Positions 25,589 to 35,886 of a stretch of 64,000 nt of DNA are shown piece by piece (position 1 is the stretch's first letter; each line of letters opens with the position of its first letter). The stretch spans positions 58,143 through 122,142 of the forward strand of contig NZ_QOHG01000015.1 of NCBI RefSeq assembly GCF_003319125.1, written 5' to 3'. Source of the stretch: Blastococcus sp. TF02A-26 (GTDB taxonomy: Bacteria; Actinomycetota; Actinomycetes; Mycobacteriales; Geodermatophilaceae). The position numbers and the translations under genes are program-made. The notes under the pieces were generated by a model that saw only the letters and a program-made list of their open reading frames with translations, made no database searches and had not been told where the DNA came from.

Positions 25589-26383
25589 ATGCCCGCCCGC
25601 CTGCTCACCGACCTCTCCGCCCCGGCTCTCGACGCGGCTCTCGGCCCGGACAGCGTCCTGGTCCTCCCGACCGGCGCGATCGAGCAGCACGGCCCCCACC
25701 TGCCGGTGGGCACGGACCTGCTCATCGCCCAGGCCATGGCCGAGCGGGCGGTCGAGCGGTTCGGCGAGGAACTCGACCTGTGGCTGCTGCCGCCGCTGGC
25801 CTACACGAAGTCCAACGAGCACGCCTGGTCCTCGGGCACCTTCTGGCTGTCGGCGGCCACGCTGACCGCCGTCCTGCACGACCTCGGTCGCAGCATCGCC
25901 CGCACGCCAGCCCGCCGGCTGGCCTTCCTCAACGGGCACGGCGGCAACTCCGCGCTCCTGCAGGTCGCCGCGCGCGACATCCGGCTGGAGACCGGGCTGC
26001 GCACGTTCGTGCTGCACCCCCGGCCGCCGGCCGACCAGGGCGGCACCAGCCCCGCGGGGGAGCTCGGGATGGGCGTGCACGGCGGCATGGACGAGACGTC
26101 GCTGGTGCTGCACCTGCGGCCGGAGCTCGTGGACATGACGAAGGCCGGCCGCTGGGTGCCCGAGCACCTCGACGGCTACCGGCACGTCCGGTTCGGCGGC
26201 TCGGTCTCCTTCGGCTGGTCCTCGGACGACTTCGGCCCGGCCGGCGTCGTCGGCGATGCCACGCACGCCACCGCCGAGTACGGGGCGCAGCGGGCCGCCG
26301 GGATGGTCGAGTACCTGGGGGAGGCGCTGGCCGAGGTGGCCCGCTTCGATCCGGCAGCCGGGGCGGTGCCGTCCCGTCAGTGA
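25589..26383 (+). CDS. Creatininase-family amidohydrolase
   Basis: 264 aa from ATG. The creatininase signature is complete: PTGAIEQHGPHLPVGTD (metal Glu and His), NGHGGNSALLQ, GVHGGMDETSLVL. These enzymes open cyclic amides (creatinine, mycofactocin precursor, 3-dehydro compounds). No mycofactocin genes are present, so a cyclic amide from the neighbouring pathway is the simplest guess. A TAGCGT -10 hexamer lies seven bases before the ATG, indicating a leaderless mRNA. Divergent from the 8-oxoguanine deaminase-like gene. Confidence 0.85.
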   Translation: MPARLLTDLSAPALDAALGPDSVLVLPTGAIEQHGPHLPVGTDLLIAQAMAERAVERFGEELDLWLLPPLAYTKSNEHAWSSGTFWLSAATLTAVLHDLGRSIARTPARRLAFLNGHGGNSALLQVAARDIRLETGLRTFVLHPRPPADQGGTSPAGELGMGVHGGMDETSLVLHLRPELVDMTKAGRWVPEHLDGYRHVRFGGSVSFGWSSDDFGPAGVVGDATHATAEYGAQRAAGMVEYLGEALAEVARFDPAAGAVPSRQ

Positions 26384-26398
26384 CGCTGGTCCCGTCGA

Positions 26399-26441
26399 CC
26401 CCACGTGACACGGACGGCACCCCACGCGTCACGGAACGGCA
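26399..26441. repeat. Tandem imperfect direct repeat before the glucosidase gene
   Basis: Two adjacent units, 26399-26419 and 26420-26441, read CCCCACGTGACACGGACGGC and CCCCACGCGTCACGGAACGG. They differ by a few substitutions and one insertion. They lie 25-67 bases ahead of the GTG at 26466 and could be paired regulator sites. Confidence 0.45.
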
Positions 26442-26465
26442 ACGTCCCCGTGGCACTGTGGCTCC

Positions 26466-29210
<2,745 letters not shown>

Positions 29211-29211
29211 A

Positions 29212-29252
29212 CGGAGTCGCTGGGTGACGGAAACCGTCATTCAGCGACTCCG
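29212..29252. terminator. 19-bp bidirectional hairpin between convergent genes
   Basis: 29212-29230 and 29234-29252 pair over 19 positions, including two G-T wobbles, with a three-base AAA loop. It starts directly after the glucosidase stop and ends one base before the stop of the opposite ArsC-like gene, so it can serve both. Confidence 0.8.
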
Positions 29253-29253
29253 C

Positions 29254-29613
29254 TCAGCCGCGGGCGGCGGCGAGGACCTCGGTGAGCGTCCGGTCGTCGC
29301 GGGCCACCCAGGCCCGGCCGTCGTCGCCGAGCACGATCGGGCGCTGGATGAGCTTCGGGTTCTCCACGAGCACCCGGATCCAGGCGTCGGCGTCCCGTGG
29401 CGCGTCCTTGAGCCCGAGCTCCTTCGCACGGGGCTCGGCCATCCGCGTGATGTCCCACGGCTGCAGCCCGAGCGCGGCGAGGACGGCGCGCAGCTCGTCC
29501 TCGGTCGGCGGCTCGTCCAGGTAGCGGCGCAGCCGGTGGTCGACGCCCGCGTCATCCAGCTGGGCCCTGGCGGTACGGCACTTCGAGCACGAGGGGTTGA
29601 ACCAGACCTCCAC
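29254..29613 (-). CDS. ArsC/Spx-family arsenate reductase-like protein
   Basis: 119 aa from GTG 29613. Thioredoxin fold with the catalytic N-terminal motif NPSCSKCRTA: Cys10 and Cys13 form a CxxC, unlike the single-Cys CX5R enzymes. The C-terminal half has RPIVLGDDGRAWVARDD. ArsC homologues use glutaredoxin; Spx/YffB proteins act otherwise. No ars operon is nearby, so arsenic function is doubtful. A TAGGCT -10 hexamer six bases ahead suggests a leaderless message. Confidence 0.82.
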   Translation of the reverse strand: MEVWFNPSCSKCRTARAQLDDAGVDHRLRRYLDEPPTEDELRAVLAALGLQPWDITRMAEPRAKELGLKDAPRDADAWIRVLVENPKLIQRPIVLGDDGRAWVARDDRTLTEVLAAARG

Positions 29614-29712
29614 GCCGTGAGCCTAGGGGCCCGGGGCGGGCCGGCGGGGCCGGGGTTAGGGTCGACGGAACGCTGGACGGTCCCTCGGGGACGACGAGGG
29701 GAGTGCCGACAG

Positions 29713-29985
29713 GTGAGCGATCGGGAGTCCGGCTCCATCGAGGACGACGGTCCGGCCTCGCCGCCCATCCCGTCGTTCGACTCGCTGCGCGCCCCGCAGC
29801 GGCGGTCGGCGCTGGACCTGTTCGTGCCGCCGGCCCCGCCGGCGCCTCCCGCCGAGGAGATCCCGCGCCCCGTCGCCGCTGCCCCTGCCGGGCCCCGGCC
29901 CGCGGAGTGGGGTGACCTGGTGCTCCTGGGCACCCACCTCACCCGGTGCGTGACCCGCGGTCTGCGGTCGCTGCTCCGCGGCTGA
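29713..29985 (+). CDS. Hypothetical protein with Pro-rich middle
   Basis: 90 aa from GTG, with GGGGAG 11 bases upstream. Acidic Ser-rich head, Pro/Ala-rich centre (APPAPPAEEIPRPVAAAPAG) and a basic, slightly hydrophobic tail (LVLLGTHLTRCVTRGLRSLL). No family recognised. Its 3' end is followed by a perfect hairpin shared with cspA. Confidence 0.55.
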   Translation: MSDRESGSIEDDGPASPPIPSFDSLRAPQRRSALDLFVPPAPPAPPAEEIPRPVAAAPAGPRPAEWGDLVLLGTHLTRCVTRGLRSLLRG

Positions 29986-30003
29986 CGGACCCCCGGAACG
30001 CCA

Positions 30004-30036
30004 GAAGGGCCACGGCGCTGTGCGCCGTGGCCCTTC
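30004..30036. terminator. Perfect 14-bp bidirectional hairpin
   Basis: GAAGGGCCACGGCG (30004-30017) pairs with CGCCGTGGCCCTTC (30023-30036) around a five-base loop. It lies between the plus-strand hypothetical gene and the minus-strand cspA stop. Seen from the minus strand, the G/C stem plus flanking bases fits a terminator. Confidence 0.75.
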
Positions 30037-30050
30037 CGTGCGTCGTCAGA

Positions 30051-30254
30051 TCAGACGGCGCGGACGTTCTCGGCCTGCGGGCCCTTCTGGCCCTGCGTGA
30101 CGTCGAACTCGACCTGCTGGCCCTCGTCGAGGGACTTGTAGCCGGTGCCGGTGATGGCGGAGTAGTGGCAGAAGACGTCGGCGCCGCCGCCGTCCTGGGC
30201 GATGAAGCCGAAGCCCTTCTCCGCGTTGAACCACTTCACAGTTCCGGTAGCCAT
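30051..30254 (-). CDS. cspA: Cold-shock protein CspA
   Basis: 67 aa single cold-shock domain. RNP1 is [11 protein letters not shown]2 reads DVFCHYSAI, with Cys in place of the usual Val. It binds single-stranded RNA and DNA and melts structure at low temperature. About 145 bases of leader separate a good promoter (30406-30434) from the ATG at 30254, as is usual for cspA mRNAs whose leader folds with temperature. Confidence 0.95.
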   Translation of the reverse strand: MATGTVKWFNAEKGFGFIAQDGGGADVFCHYSAITGTGYKSLDEGQQVEFDVTQGQKGPQAENVRAV

Positions 30255-30405
30255 GCTGTTCTCATTCCGTGCTGGAGGTGTCCGACCTGGCAGAGCACCG
30301 GGTCGGGGTCGCCGCACCGACCGGCAGGACCGAGAGGAACGTCAGGCACAGAGACGACTGCGGACGTCCGAGAACGAAGCAGAGGTACGACAGCGACCGA
30401 CGCCC

Positions 30406-30434
30406 ACTGTAGGGGATCCATCGCGCCTGGTCGA
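30406..30434 (-). promoter_or_regulatory. Probable cspA promoter and long leader
   Basis: On the minus strand, TCGACC (30434-30429) and TACAGT (30411-30406) are 17 bases apart. This matches a sigma-70 type -35/-10 pair (4/6 and TAnnnT). Transcription would begin near 30399, giving a cspA leader of about 145 bases (30255-30399) with no ORF. Confidence 0.5.
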
Positions 30435-30472
30435 CGCCCCGCCGCAGAACCGGTCCCTCCGAGGGGTCGGGT

Positions 30473-30709
30473 TCACCAGCGCAGCGGGTGCGTCTGCCTC
30501 GACTGCGCCGTCCGGCAGGCGCGGCAGTTGCCCCACGAGGCGATCGCCAGCGGCGTCGTCGGACCGCCGCACTCGGGGCACTCGACCGCATCGGCCGACT
30601 GCGCTCGTGCCTCACTGATCTCCTGGGCGCGCTCCTCGTGCCGGGTCGCGTCGCCCCGGCAGGGGCAGCCCAGATGGGCGTCGGCACAGAGTCCGCGGTG
30701 TTCCGCCAT
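30473..30709 (-). CDS. Small zinc-ribbon protein
   Basis: 78 aa from ATG 30709, opening MAEHRGLCADAHLGCPCRGD. Two CxxC pairs, CPECGG and CRACRT, form a zinc ribbon; further cysteines near the N-terminus may bind metal too. A GGGGG site and a TAGCGT -10 element (30736-30741) precede it. No family function known. Divergent from the DNA polymerase gene. Confidence 0.65.
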   Translation of the reverse strand: MAEHRGLCADAHLGCPCRGDATRHEERAQEISEARAQSADAVECPECGGPTTPLAIASWGNCRACRTAQSRQTHPLRW

Positions 30710-30824
30710 GGGAGGCCCCCTCGGGTTCGGCCCCGACGCTACCCCGGCACCCGCGGAGGCCCCGCCGTTCGACGCGGATGTTCGCCGGATCGGGTCTGCG
30801 CCGGCTCTGGGCGAGACTGCGGGG

Positions 30825-32473
30825 GTGCGCCGCGTCCTGCTCCGCCGCTCGGCCGGCGGGATCGTCGAGGCGCGGGACCCGTCCGACGGCGACGCGACCG
30901 TCCGCCTCGCTGGGGACCAGGTCCCCCGGTACGTCCGAGACCAGGAGGCCGAGGGCGTCCGCTGGGTGTGGGACGACACCACCCGCTGGTACCCGGCGCT
31001 GCTCGCGGCCGGGGTCCGCGTCGAGCGCTGCACCGACCTGCGGCTGAGCCACGCCCTGCTGCGCCGCTCGCCCTTCGCCGACCAGGCGCTGCTCACCGGC
31101 GACGACACCCCGGGCTGGGACGCCCTCGCGCCGGCCGGGGACGCCGACGCCGCGCTCTTCCCCCTCGACGACCCCGCCGACGCGCTGGACCCGGCCGCGG
31201 AGGACGCACGGCAGCGCGCGGCACTGGAGGCCTCGACGCAGCGCGCCCGGCTGTCACTCCTCCTGGCCGCGGAGTCCTCCGGTGCGCTCGTCGCGGCCGA
31301 GATGACCGCCGCCGGGCTCCCGTGGCGCACCGACGTCCACGAGCGGCTGCTGGAGGACCTGCTGGGCCCCCGGCCGGGCGGCGGCGCCCGCCCCGCCGTC
31401 CTGGAGCGGCTGGCCGGGGAGATCCGCGCCGGGCTGGCCGCACCGCAGCTCAACCCCGACTCGCCGACGGAGCTGCTCCGTGCCCTGCAGCTCGCCGGGC
31501 TGCCGGTGGCCGACACCCGGTCCTGGACCCTCGAGCGGCTGGAGCACCCCGCGGTCCCCGCCGTCCTGGAGTACAAGCGGCTGGCCCGGCTGCTGGCGGC
31601 CAACGGCTGGACGTGGCTGGAGACCTGGGTCCGCGACGGCCGGTTCCGGCCCACGTTCCTGCCCGGGGGCGTGGTCACCGGGCGGTGGGCGTCGTCCGGC
31701 GGCGGCGCGCTGTCGGTGCCCACGCTGGTGCGCCCGGCCGCCGTCGCCGACGACGGCTGGCGGCTCGTGGTCGCCGACGTCGCCCAGCTGGAACCGCGGG
31801 TGCTGGCCGGGATGAGCGGGGACACGGCGATGGCCGAGGCGGCCCGGGCCGCGGACCTCTACGCGGGCATGGTGGCCGGCGGGGCGGTGGGCACGCGTGC
31901 CGAGGCGAAGCTCGGCATCCTCGGCGCGATGTACGGCGGCACCCGCGGCGAGAGCGGGCGGATGCTGCCCCGGCTGGCGCGGCGCTACCCGCGGGCCATC
32001 GGTCTGGTGGAGGAGGCCGCGCGGGCGGGGGAGCGCGGCGAGGTGGTGCACACCCTGCTCGGTCGGGGCTCGCCGATGCCGACCGGCGCGTGGGCGCAGC
32101 GCAGGCGGACCTCGGCGAGGCCCCCGAGCAGACCGGGCCGCGGGACCAGCGGGACCGCGAGCGCCGCGCCTGGGGCCGGTTCACCCGCAACTTCGTCGTC
32201 CAGGGCACCGGCGCCGAGTGGGCGCTGTGCTGGCTGGCCGACCTGCGCAACCGGCTCTGGCGGCTGGGGGAGGGGCGGCTGGAGCAGCGGCCGCACCTGG
32301 TCTTCTTCCTGCACGACGAGGTCGTCGTGCACACACCCGAGGCGCTGGCGCCGGCGGTGGTCGAGGAGGTCCGGCGGTCCGCGGCCGAGGCGGGACGGCT
32401 GCTCTTCGGCTCGTTCGGCGTGGACTTCCCGCTCGACGTCGCCGTCGTCCGCTCCTGGGCCGAGGCGGGCTGA
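30825..32473 (+). pseudogene. Bifunctional 3'-5' exonuclease/DNA polymerase A-type, frameshifted
   Basis: About 549 aa if one missing base near 32093 is restored. The frame opens at GTG 30825 and reads a family-A polymerase without a 5'-nuclease domain: motif A as VADVAQLEPRVLAGM and fingers as AKLGILGAMYGG. After TGAWA the frame is lost. In the -1 frame the protein resumes with RAWGRFTRNFVVQGTGAEWALC and motif C FFLHDEVVVH, ending at 32473. One inserted C would rejoin both halves as AWRAAQADLGEA. Without repair the product lacks the palm metal site and is dead. A sequencing error and true pseudogenisation cannot be told apart here. Confidence 0.85.
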
Positions 32474-32479
32474 ACGCAC

Positions 32480-32514
32480 GGGACCCCCGCAGCCGGGGCG
32501 GCTGCGGGGGTCCC
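32480..32514. terminator. Perfect 15-bp bidirectional hairpin
   Basis: GGGACCCCCGCAGCC (32480-32494) pairs exactly with GGCTGCGGGGGTCCC (32500-32514) around a five-base loop. It lies between the plus-strand polymerase and the minus-strand pckG, 20 bases before the pckG stop. Confidence 0.8.
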
Positions 32515-32533
32515 GGGGGTGTTCAGCGCGGGG

Positions 32534-34375
32534 TCAGGCCTGCTCGTCCAGCGCTGCGGCGACGCGGCGGTGCGCGTCCCAGATCTCCTGCGGCAGGTCA
32601 CGGAACAGCGAGAGGTGCTGCTCGCGGTGCGCCATCTCCTGCTGCCAGCGGTGCGTGTCGATCGACAGGATCGTCTCCAGGTCGTCCTCGCGGAGGTCGT
32701 CCATGCCCTCGAGCTGGAGCTCCTCCTTGAGCGGCACGATGCCGACCGGGGTCCGGCGTCCGGTGACCTCGCCGTTGCGCAGCTGCATCAGCCACAGCAG
32801 CGGACGGAGGTTGTCCCGGTAGCCCGGCCACAGGAAGCGGCCGTCCTCGCCCCGCTGGAACCAGTTCACGTGGGCGAAGATCGGCTGGTCCTTCGCGGCA
32901 CCGATGACCTTGAGCCAGTGCGCGGCGTAGGCACCCTCGGGGTAGGCCATGAACGGCCGCATCGACATCGGGTCGTAGCGCAGCACGCCCTCGGTGCCCT
33001 CGGCGGCGAAGGTCGCCTCCGCGCCCAGGGTGAGGCCGTCGTAGACGCCCTCGGCGAGGTCGGTGATCGCGCGGACGAGCGGCTCCCGGTCACGGGTGCG
33101 CCCGCCGAAGATGATCGCGTCGACCGGCACGCCCTTCGGGTTCTCGTAGTCCGGGGCGATGTTCGGGATGTTGGCCAGCGTGGTGGTGAAGCGGCTGTTC
33201 GGGTGCGCCCAGGGGGCGTCCTTCTCCTCCTCGGAGCGCTCCGAGATCAGCTCGCCCTTCCAGTCGCGCCACCCGGTGACGTCGGCCGGCGGGTTCTTGC
33301 TCTTGCCCTCCCACCAGACGTCCTGGGTCTGCTCGTTGTAGGCGACGTTGGTGAAGATCGTCCCGGTGCCCCGGGCGATGGCCTCGACGGCGGTGGGGTT
33401 GGTGACCTCGTTGGTGTCCTTGGCGACGCCGAAGGCCCCGTACTCGGGGTTGATCGCGTAGACGCGGCCGTCCTCGTCGTCGACCCACAGCCAGGCGATG
33501 TCGTCGCCGTAGAAGTGCACCTGGTAGCGGTCACCGAGGGCGTCGGGCGCCAGGATCATGGCCAGGTTCGTCTTGCCCGACGCGCTCGGCATGCCACCGC
33601 AGACGTGGTAGGTGCGGCCGGTCTGCTTGTCGGTGATGCCGAGGAGCAGGAACTGCTCGGCGAGGAACTTGCCCGAGGCCCAGCCGTCGTACGTCGCCTG
33701 GCGCAGACCGTGCGCGATCTTGCCCAGCAGCGCGTTGCCGCCGTAGGACGAGCCGTAGTGCAGGATCGTCCGCTCGTCGGCGACGGTGACGAAGTAGCGC
33801 TGGTCCTCGGCGGTGCCCTGGCCCAGGTTGTCCAGGTCGCCGGTGACGTGCACGCCGCGGACGAAGCTGTCCTGGTCCTCGAGGTCGTTGACGTACTCGA
33901 CGCCGACGCGGGCCATGCGGTTCATGTGCAGGACGACGGTGCGCGTGTCGGTCAGCTCGACGCCGGTCGCGTAGGACTCCAGCGGGGACCCGGGCGGGGC
34001 CATCACGTAGGGGACGACGTACATCGTCTTGCCCGCGGACTTGCCCTTCATCCGCTCCTCGAGCATCGGGCGCATCTCCGACGCCGGGCGCCAGTTGTTG
34101 TACTCGCCCTTGTCGTCGGGGTTGCTCGTCGCGACGACGGTGCGCTCCTCGGAGCGCGCGGTGTCCTTGGGGTGACTGCGGGAGTAGTAGCGGCCCTCGC
34201 CGGCAGGCAGCAGCTCACCGGCCTCGAGCGACTCCTGGATCAGCCGGGCGTCGTCGGAGGCGTTGACCACCTCGACCCGGGCGGCCCCCGTGTGCTCGGC
34301 CCACTGGCGGACGAAGTCGCGGACGCGACTGTTCTTCACCCCTGCTGCGTCGAGCACGGCGTCAACGGATGCCAC
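32534..34375 (-). CDS. pckG: Phosphoenolpyruvate carboxykinase (GTP)
   Basis: 613 aa from GTG 34375, with GAGGAGAGGG as ribosome binding site. The GTP-type signatures are intact: FGSSYGGNALLGKIAHGL, the P-loop kinase motif GMPSASGKTNLAMI and the Mn-site DDIAWLW. The length fits (about 610-620). It converts oxaloacetate and GTP to PEP and CO2, the first gluconeogenic step. Strand opposite to both neighbours; a leader region of 570 bases separates it from the wall-protein gene. Confidence 0.95.
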   Translation of the reverse strand: MASVDAVLDAAGVKNSRVRDFVRQWAEHTGAARVEVVNASDDARLIQESLEAGELLPAGEGRYYSRSHPKDTARSEERTVVATSNPDDKGEYNNWRPASEMRPMLEERMKGKSAGKTMYVVPYVMAPPGSPLESYATGVELTDTRTVVLHMNRMARVGVEYVNDLEDQDSFVRGVHVTGDLDNLGQGTAEDQRYFVTVADERTILHYGSSYGGNALLGKIAHGLRQATYDGWASGKFLAEQFLLLGITDKQTGRTYHVCGGMPSASGKTNLAMILAPDALGDRYQVHFYGDDIAWLWVDDEDGRVYAINPEYGAFGVAKDTNEVTNPTAVEAIARGTGTIFTNVAYNEQTQDVWWEGKSKNPPADVTGWRDWKGELISERSEEEKDAPWAHPNSRFTTTLANIPNIAPDYENPKGVPVDAIIFGGRTRDREPLVRAITDLAEGVYDGLTLGAEATFAAEGTEGVLRYDPMSMRPFMAYPEGAYAAHWLKVIGAAKDQPIFAHVNWFQRGEDGRFLWPGYRDNLRPLLWLMQLRNGEVTGRRTPVGIVPLKEELQLEGMDDLREDDLETILSIDTHRWQQEMAHREQHLSLFRDLPQEIWDAHRRVAAALDEQA

Positions 34376-34702
34376 GACTCACCCTCTCCTCTGCGGGACA
34401 TGCCTCCACCGCGCCACCCGACGTGCGCGCTGGGGCCCGCTTGGGTCGGCAACTTACCGATGTCGCCGGGGCCGGTTGACGGCAGTGGGCCCCCCGTCAC
34501 CCGTTCCGGCCTTCTCCTGCACGCCTCCGTGCGGGAGAATGTGGCCAATCTCCGCGTGGAAGACGTCCAGAACGTCTGTGCGGGGCCCGGGAGTGTGGTG
34601 ATCAGCACAGCTGCGTGTCCGCGCCTCCGGCTCGCCTGCACGGACGTCGTCGGCCGGTGCGGTGGACACGCCGGGGAGGTCCCCAGAGACGAACCGTCCG
34701 CA
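34376..34702. other. Spacer between pckG and the wall-protein promoter
   Basis: About 330 bases without a convincing gene. It must hold the pckG promoter on the minus strand; TAAGTT at 34456-34451 is a possible -10 but no good -35 pairs with it. The open frames crossing this stretch have no ribosome binding sites or recognisable protein. Confidence 0.4.
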
Positions 34703-34731
34703 TTGTCACGACTCGATAACGCGTCTACCGT
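34703..34731 (+). promoter_or_regulatory. Sigma-70-like promoter of the c-di-AMP riboswitch
   Basis: TTGTCA (34703-34708) and TACCGT (34726-34731) are separated by 17 bases, matching the housekeeping actinobacterial pattern. Start of transcription near 34738 would place the whole riboswitch in the leader. Confidence 0.5.
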
Positions 34732-34744
34732 TGCCGCGTCCGGC

Positions 34745-34920
34745 CGGTCCTCACCTCTCCATCCGGGGAGCCCGGCGGACGCCGCCGAGTCGCCCGCGAG
34801 TGATCCTCGCGAGCGAGCCGGGGACCCACCGCAGTACTGGGGTGAATCCCGTTCCGGACCCCGTCCGGAGCCGGTAGGGCTGCTTCCCGCCCGAACCCGT
34901 CAGCTAACTCGGTAGGCGGC
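34745..34920 (+). promoter_or_regulatory. ydaO/yuaA-type cyclic-di-AMP riboswitch
   Basis: The leader contains the hallmark segments of the c-di-AMP riboswitch: a GC-rich helix, GGGGTGAATCC (34839-34849), and the near-invariant CCGAACCCGTCAGCTAACTC (34891-34910) followed by GGTAGGCGG. Known switches of this class turn off wall hydrolase and K+ transport genes when c-di-AMP is high. The secreted protein that follows (34946) is a typical actinobacterial target. The 5' boundary is approximate; 3' end is 26 bases before the ATG. Confidence 0.85.
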
Positions 34921-34945
34921 CGACGGAAGAAGCAGCCACCCCTCC

Positions 34946-35878
34946 ATGCACCACCGCACCGCCGCCCTGCCCAGTCCTGCCTCCACCGACCCCGCACCGC
35001 CGACCGCGCCGCTCGCCGAGGCCCCGCCCGCCCGGTCCCGGTCGGCCCGCCGGTCGACGGCGCCGCGCCGGGGCCCCGGCGTCTACCTGGGGGTGGCCGC
35101 CGCCGGCGCCGTCCTCGTGAACGTCTGGGTCGGCGTCGAGCCGGCGGCCCAGGCCGAGGCGGAGGTCGCGGCGTCGGTGAGCGTCGCCCAGGCGCTCGGC
35201 ATCACCGCGCAGACCAGCCCGGTCCCGGCAGAGCCGGACCTGCAGCCGCTGTCCCAGCTGGCCGCCAGCCGCGGCAGCCGCGAGGCCGCGGAGGCCTCGG
35301 CCCAGCAGGCCCAGGCCGACGCCGATCAGGCCACGCTCGACCGGCAGCGCGCCGAGGCCGAGGCCGCCGCTGCCGCCGCTGCGCAGGCCGAGGCGGAGGC
35401 CGCTGCCCGGGCCGCCGCGGCCGCCGCCGAGGCGGAGGCGGAGGCAGCCGCGGAGGCGGAGGTGTCCGGCGGCGGCGGCGGGGGCGTCGCCGTGGCCGGC
35501 GGCACGGCCGCCAGCGCGGTGGCCCGGATCAGCAACAGCGCCGGGCCGGTCTCGGCGCGGGTGCAGGCCGCGGCGAACGCGGTGGTCAGCAACGTGGCCG
35601 GCGCCGGCTCCATCACCCTGGGCGGGACCCGCCCCAGCGCCGCGGATCCCGGCGGGCACCCGTCGGGCAACGCGCTGGACTACATGGTGATGTCGAACCG
35701 GTCGCTCGGGAACGCCATCGTCGCCTACCACGTGGCGCACTGGGACGAGCTCGGCGTGGACTACCTCATCTACGAGCAGCGGATCCTGCAGTCCCCCGGC
35801 GGCTCGTGGTCGACCATGTCCGACCGGGGCAGCGCGACCGCCAACCACTTCGACCACGTGCACGTGAACTACCGCTAG
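34946..35878 (+). CDS. Secreted or anchored wall-associated protein, ARB_07466-like C-terminus
   Basis: 310 aa. A 45-residue basic Pro/Ser head precedes a membrane helix (VYLGVAAAGAVLVNVWVGVE), giving an N-terminal anchor or long signal. Next comes an Ala/Glu/Gln coiled coil (about 110-175), a Gly stretch, and a 110-residue C-terminal domain with GGHPSGNALDYMV and NHFDHVHVNY. That arrangement (HxxGxAxD ... HxxHxH) resembles zinc M15-like/ARB_07466 domains. A wall-remodelling role is likely and fits the c-di-AMP riboswitch upstream. Confidence 0.8.
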   Translation: MHHRTAALPSPASTDPAPPTAPLAEAPPARSRSARRSTAPRRGPGVYLGVAAAGAVLVNVWVGVEPAAQAEAEVAASVSVAQALGITAQTSPVPAEPDLQPLSQLAASRGSREAAEASAQQAQADADQATLDRQRAEAEAAAAAAAQAEAEAAARAAAAAAEAEAEAAAEAEVSGGGGGGVAVAGGTAASAVARISNSAGPVSARVQAAANAVVSNVAGAGSITLGGTRPSAADPGGHPSGNALDYMVMSNRSLGNAIVAYHVAHWDELGVDYLIYEQRILQSPGGSWSTMSDRGSATANHFDHVHVNYR

Positions 35879-35886
35879 GAGGTGGG

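Noticed and set aside
32090..32110. Programmed -1 frameshift in the polymerase
   Set aside because: No slippery heptamer or downstream pseudoknot; a simple missing base explains it better.
35326..35460. Short tandem repeat of GCCGAGGCGG-like units in the wall protein
   Set aside because: This is a low-complexity Ala/Glu coiled coil with irregular spacing and not a true tandem DNA repeat.
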